Assembly: GCA_030562195.1 (NCBI GenBank)
Contig: CM060202.1
Span: forward strand, 1,984,001-2,048,000
DNA length: 64,000 bases
From: Nipponacmea schrenckii
Taxonomy: Eukaryota > Mollusca > Gastropoda > Lottiidae
Direction: 5' to 3'
Numbering within the stretch: the stretch's first letter is position 1; every line of letters starts with the position of its first letter. Below are positions 42,801 to 50,312 of this stretch, in pieces. A model generated the notes under the pieces. It was not told where the DNA came from and searched no databases. It saw only the letters and a list, made by a program, of their open reading frames with translations. The position numbers were made by a program, and so were the translations under genes.

Positions 42801-45800
42801 ATTGTTTAAATTAACTATCTCATCCTATAATGTTGTTTCTTACTTCATGACCTAGGCCAGTGCTTTCTTGGGAAAACTATTCTCATCTCACCCTAACACC
42901 AGCTCAATTTCTGGAGTTAATCAAATAAATAAGGAGAATTGAATTTAAAAGACCGGAGGTAGGCAAACACCAAGATGGAAAGCCAACGGCTTGAAGTTTC
43001 AAACAGTTCTAAAGCCATGGGATAAGGTCTTGTTCTATATAGATTTTATAAGGTAACCCCAATGAAAACCTGAACGTTCAATTCATATTCCTTCTAAGAC
43101 TATATAAAAATGGCCTGCAAACAAACCTAGTTGTGTAGATGGAATAGATACTATTGGTTTCATTAATTTGAGAATAACTAAACCATATATTACTATCTGA
43201 TAGTCTGTGGGGTTTTTTCTTTATAGTTTTGATGGTTTGCTACCTATTTACATCTCAAATCATATTTTTACTTGACAAGCAACATAGCAACAACAATTGG
43301 GACATTCTGGTGTGAGCTTAGATAATATAGTCAACCTCAGAAGTTAATGCAATCAATAAATATATTAAATATTTACCTTTTTTAATCCTGTCAAGAATAG
43401 TTCTTCTAAGAAAATGAGATTAAAATAGGCTCGAAACCCAAATGGCATTTTAACATCTAATGGATTCAAAACAGTTTCTCTGAGAACAGCACATAAATTA
43501 TCTATTGATGACTTGTTCCAATTTCTATTTTGTATATAATTTAGTATCTCTCTTAAATTTCTTCTTATCAGCTGAAATACAAAATTTCTACATTTTTAAA
43601 CTGCTATCCTGCAAATCTAAGTTATATGAAGTAAATAAAATATGTCCAAGCAAATTTGGATTTGAAATAGAGCTGGCCAGAAATGGATCATTTTATATTT
43701 AAACAACTACAAGCACCAGTTTGTACGTTAGAATATCACGTGGAAGTATGGGAGGCATTTGCAGTTATGGCTGGGGAGCGTGACCAGATTGCAAAAAAAA
43801 AAAATATCTGAGTACGACCACATATTTCCAAGCTTGGCACAATGGCATCATTGATTTTGAATATTAAGATAGTATGGCAAGCAGTAGGGTTCATCCTAGG
43901 TGATAATTAACAATTTCAGCAAGTTTCGCCAAAATCAGTAAAAAAATGTGCCTTGTAGAGTGTTTACGAGCTCAAATTAGAGCCTATTTTCAAGAACAAG
44001 GGCAGTAACTCATTAATTATATCTCGATTTTTACTAGACTTTCTATCGTTGGGTAATTACAACACCTGTTGATAATTGTGCCTTTCTGTGAGGGTTTACA
44101 AGCTAAAATTTAAAAGTCTTTTGAAGAAGGGCAAAACTTTTATCTGATTTTCAATAGGGTTCATCCATCAACCAATTGTGGATGGATTTTGCAAGGCTAA
44201 GGCTTTATAAAATACAAAATGTGTAAGGGTTGACAACAATGACGGATCTAAACGGTAGCTTGCCAGGCAAGGAAAAATTTACCCACTGGCAGCTATCAGA
44301 AATGGTAACAGTCTTCAGAGATAAAAATACATACCATCATAAATTTATCTAATCTCCATTTATCTAATGTCAGCCATTCTCTACTTTCTGTTATTAGGAA
44401 CACCTTCATAAACAAAAACACTTGGCTTGGTGTTGATAGAGAAAGATTTAGTGAAGTTATTTTATCTACCAATTCTTCCTGAAAATTATCACAAAATCAG
44501 AGCATGAAATCTTCAGCATCACAGCCTGTCATCTTAGATACCATGTGTATCGAATAACCTTCCAAACCAAATAAAACAACAGCTTTGATAATAAAACAAA
44601 GGATTAATATATCCTATATGTTTCAAAGTCATTTCAATGTTCCTAAAGCCCTGTCTTCATACATTTATTCCAAACATTGTCGAACATTTGTATATACCGT
44701 ATATATTTGTGCACAAATGTTTCATTGTCTGAACAGCTCTCCAAAAACTTTTAGCTGCATGCATGTTACATTTTTCCAACAAGTTTAAATTAGTTATCAA
44801 TCTCTAACAAATTCACAGCTGTATATAAATTATCTGACTTGGCTTTTAAAATGGCACCTTGTACAGAAAAAACCTGTACAGTTCATGATCTAGCTAATTA
44901 ATTACTTTTTATTGTCCATATTGTATGAGAAACTCATTTTAAGGCAGAGCTGGAATTTGAGCTGGAATTTAAGCTGTAATTCACACAATAAGATCTGATG
45001 AGGCTCATGCTGACCTCTTCTCTGACCTATGCCATTATCCAATTTTTCGCTTTTCTTTTGCTGACCAAGAATTACAATAATATACATATAATCACTAATA
45101 CAGTAGCACCACTGAACAGACTGTCCTTTTTTTGGTAATTGTTGGATCAAATTTGATAATGTTTGACAGTGTAGACAGTTATAGCCAACCGGCTTAAACA
45201 TGTTAATACAAATATATTGTGATGTTTTGAACAAATGTTTGGTTGTGTAGACTGAGCTAAATAGGAGCATCCAATGAAGTGTGAACAAACGACAGCAGAA
45301 CTAGCCTACTTTGAAGTCTATGTATATCACTGACACAGAGAAACCAAGTTACAAATATGTCCAGAATTTCAGGACCTCATCTTGAGTCTTAAAGCAAAAT
45401 TTATGGGTCGCTGAATTTTCCAAAAATTCCAGGGTCCGATTCAACTATTCTAAAACATTTTTTACTTGTGCTAAAGAAAATTCTTTAGAGCTGAATATAA
45501 GTCAACTTGTCATATTGTATGCACATTGAATAAATCATTGTTTACTACAGAGACATGCATAGCACATTTACAGGGGTGATTTCATTCTTGTATACAACAT
45601 TAGATCTTACTGTACAGCGCACAACTCAACTAGACATAGGTCAAGTGATTCAACATAGTAACATAGAAATTTCCAGGAACTCCAAGACATCTAATGACTC
45701 CTGATATTTCAGTTCAAGCTGATTGATCAATGCATTGTCATGCGATATATCAACCTCAATGCTATTTTATTCATCAAGTTAGATTCTTTGTTATTTAAGA

Positions 45801-48800
45801 ATTTGTGATATCTGACGGCCATTTTGTACGTCTACAATAATGTGACCTAGAGCGCCCTCTGTTAAGTAGCAATATGTCCATTTGAGTTGAACGTTGTACA
45901 GTTAGATCTAATGTTGTATACAAAAATGACATCGCCTCTGTGAATGTGCTATGCATGTCTGTCTAGTTAACGATGATTTATAAAAGTACGCATACAATTT
46001 GACAAGTTGACTTGTATTCAGCTCTAAAGAATTGTTTTTAGCACAAGTAAATAAAAGTTTAGACTAGTTGAATCAGACTCTGGAATTTTTCGTTCGGCCA
46101 TGCATACAGTGCACATTTATTGAAATTTCCTTATATATGACTATACCTGAATGAGAGGTTTGTCTTGCATCCACAAACAAAAATGTAACCCTTTCCATAT
46201 CTTAAGGAAATCTTCAGCACTGAATTCTAGAAAATAAAAAGATAAATTATGTTAATTTCTCACTTATTCTCAAATCATTATTTTATAGACGCCTTTTCAT
46301 CCACCATTTGATTTATTGGTGTTTCTCTTAATGTCATTCTTTGTTTTATTCATCCACTATCTAGTAGAATGGATGACTGTTGTGAACTAACTATTCACTA
46401 ACTGTCCAATATAAGGCTTAAAAGTGTCCATTGTATTTTAGACTTTTATTTGACACTTTTTTCCTTCATGATGTTAATACCTAACACAACTTGCACACTA
46501 TATACCCAACACAGCCTACACAATATATACCCAACACAGCCTACACAATATATACCCAACACAGCCTACCCACTATATACACCCAATACAACTTGCACAC
46601 TATATACACCCAACACAACTTGCACACTATATACCCAACACAGCTTACACACTACAGTCTTTCCAAAGGTTTTTCAGTTTTTTCAGGACATTTGGGCAAG
46701 TAATAGTGAAAAATTTTCAGGACCGAATGAACTCTTACCAGACCAAACACTTTTGCAAAATATAACAAATATACAATATTCTATTACAGACAGACATGAT
46801 TTATTTACTTCAGCTTCGGCTTTTATTTTAGCCTTTCCCGGTACATCACCCTCGTAAAATCGAAGGAAGCTCTTTTTTTTTTTAATTTTGCCAATATACC
46901 GGAAGTAACTACCGTTACAACCAAAAACTATGTCTTTTCACCACCGAATATTACGTTATACCACCGATCATTTAAGCATTACTACAGCAGTTAACTAGCA
47001 GAGGAACTATTTTTTATTCTGTTGCGCCCAATAATCTTGGATGGTTTTCTTATGTGCATACCGGTACAAGGTTGTGTAGGTTATTGTTAGAAAATGACTT
47101 CCGTATACGATTGCTGGAAAAATTAACAATAGAATTTTTTCCAGACTTCCGGTCTAACGATTACAGAATTTTTTTAAGTCCTGCCAGTTTTTTACCGGCG
47201 ATGTCCGACGGTACGACAACCTTCGGAAAGAGTGACACCCAACACAACTTGCACACTATATACATCAAACACAACTTGCACACTAAATATCCATCACAGC
47301 TTACACACCATATACACAACACAACTTGCAAACTTTATACACCCAACACAACTTGCACACTATAAACACCAGACACAACTTGCACACTAGGCTATATACC
47401 CAACACAGCTTACCTTACACACTTTTTACCCAACACAGTCGGAATTTTTTAGCCTAATGAGCACGCAATTTGAGATGGCGACTGAGTGATTGAAATTCTT
47501 GATAAAAAAACTTAAACGCAACAACAGCCTTGACATGAACTATAAAAACATCCATCTTTCCAAATATATCAAGGTTTGTATGAATTGCATGACCACCACT
47601 CATACAAAGGCTATAAATTATGAACTCGGAATTGGCCAAATATATTTTATTGGTTTTTCCAAAGGGGGTTGCCTATGTGCAGCTTTTAACAAAACCTCGT
47701 AGATCTACTCCAATCAAAAAGCTAGATTTAAAGGGTTTACATATTTTTTCCGAATTTGATTGGTTTAAACCATATTCTTCTAAAATATCGTATGTCCAAA
47801 TAAAAATGTATATAAAACATTGTATCTCAAAAACACCCGGGAAATGCTGAAGACGCTTACTTTTCAACTTAAATAGGTACGTTTTAAACTAGCTAAACAA
47901 TATTTTTCTGGCATTTTGAAGAGTTTAACACTTGATTATTACATTGGAGATAAGTAGGAGTCAATAAATCAAATTTTAATACAATATTATTCTTGATGGT
48001 TCTGTCATGCTTCCTATTTACAACATTGTGCAAAATATCTGTATGAAACATGTGAAATACTGAATTAGAATTTATTTAATTTTATAAGTGGTAACAGTCT
48101 TTGATATTTATTGGTTTTTTCTTTTTATCTATCAAAATTTTCTTTCTAAGTTGTAGAAAGTCTGAGATACGATATTTGGATTTTAGATATTCAAATTTTT
48201 CTTTTGCAGATCTACCGAAATGTCTGATAAAATTACTTTTCTGTCAGATGTTGCAGAATATGGCACTCAAAAAGACGTCTAATCCAGACAAAGTCATATC
48301 AGAACCACTGAAACCAGATGTTGAAATTTTGTTCGAAACGTTGCAAGACGAAATTGTAAATTTAGATGAGATTGTTGCGGGAGACATTCTGGTTGAAATC
48401 CAACCTTTATTTCCTGATATAACTCTGCCTGTTCAATCTATTAATATAGAAACAGATTTAATGAATGATTTTACAATCCAGGATAGTATGACTAGAAACA
48501 ATGAAGTAACTGAATATGTAGATGAAGATACGGAAAGTGATTTAGACGATTCCAAGGATATAAACTGGGAACCCAATAGTGAAGATGAATATTGGACTGG
48601 GAACAGAGATGTTACTGGGGATGAGTTGAAAGGTGTGGAGGGGAACAGAGATGTTACTGGGGATGAGTTGAAAGGTGTGGAGGGGAACAGAGATGTTACT
48701 GGGGATGAGTTGAAAGGTGTGCAGGGGAACAGAGATGTTACTAGGGACGAGTTGAAAGGTGTGCAGGGGAACAGAGGTGTTACTAGGGATGAGTTGAAAG

Positions 48801-50279
48801 GTATGGATGGAAACAGGGATGTTACTGGGGATGGGTTGAAAGGTATGGAAGAGAACGGAAACGGGGAAGAAGATGGCGAAGTGGAGATTAGGGAAGAAGC
48901 TTCTGGAGGCCGAAAACACCAATCAAAAGCAATGTAGTGGCAAAGAACAAAGAATATAAAGATGAGAATGGAAGGACGAAGATATAAAGGTTGTGTAAAA
49001 TTGGACGGCAAATATAGTTATAGCAGAGACAGAGAGAGAAATGGGTAAACAGAAATGCACTGATAGATGTAAGAAAATGAATCGGCAATGTGATATGATT
49101 ACTGATGAAGAGAGGTTGGAAATATTTAATGCTGTTGGAGATCAATGGATTGGAAGGAGAAAGATAGCAATGCAATGCATTGAAATACGCCCAAATGGCA
49201 GCCATACTACAGATACATATGTTAAAGATTTTTCTACGTTTAACTATATATCTCGGTAAAAAGTATCCTACAACACAAAAATCAGATCAGATCAACTTTA
49301 AGTCCCCAATAACCCACATGCCAAATATTTTAATGACACCATATCTAACAAACGTTACAGAAATAACATAATGGCGATTAGCAGTAAGTCATGCTAGTTT
49401 ACCAGGAAATTTATCGCAGGAATTATTAATTGATGCACGACTTTCACAAAAGGTTTGCTTCTATTATAAAAGATACATTCACAATTTCAAGCCGGTCGTC
49501 GGCAGATGTCAAGTGTTCTGAAGTTAAAACTAAATAAAACTTAGGTCTAATAAAGCCAACGTTTACAAGCGATATCTGATTTAGGCTATTGATATCGGGA
49601 CGAATCAAATAAATTCTAGTAAGATAAAACCTTTATTAGGGCTACCGGTATTTAAATATTTTGTCGATATGAGGATATGGCCCTCCAACATAATGTAGGG
49701 TAGGACATCCATTTCAGAATTTGACCTACCTACTTAATCGGAGATTTTCTTTGGAAAGTCAGTCGATAAGACTGTCGTCAAGATATTGATTCTCACTATT
49801 TTACATGTCATAATAACATTGTTTGATGAATGCACTGCATACTTTGATAATATAATAACACAAACACAAACCTTCGTGAAATATAAAAAGAAAGAAATTT
49901 AAGCTGTAGAAGTGACAAGATCGACATAATTTATTTAATTTTAGACTCGACAATCCAGTCCTTCTGATATCTATGTAATAGTAATTAGTCTGGGTGACAG
50001 AGACTACAATTCGCGGGTTTATTGAATTCACGCGTTCGGATTGGTTTTGACGTCAAAAAGGGGAGGTCCGTCGAATTGTCATCATGTCGGCTGGAAAATA
50101 AGTACAAGACTGTTACCCTGAAGTTTTATGCTATATCTCGGCCAAAAATTGTCCGATCAACACCAAAATCAATAGGGATCCTCTTTGTAATGTTATTAAC
50201 CCATATAACAAAAATCAAAAAGATCCATTGTGAATTGTAGACTGTAGAGTGAGTACATAGAGTGAGTAAATGTGAACAG

Positions 50280-50312
<33 letters not shown>

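Noticed and set aside
46450..46857. 135-codon open frame with repeated TQHSLHTIYP-like motifs
   Set aside because: Runs through a non-coding minisatellite and into a DNA transposon; low complexity only.
48433..49011. 192-codon minus-strand open frame rich in Pro/Ser/Phe
   Set aside because: Mirror image of the 42-bp plus-strand coding minisatellite; the plus strand carries the homologous family blocks.
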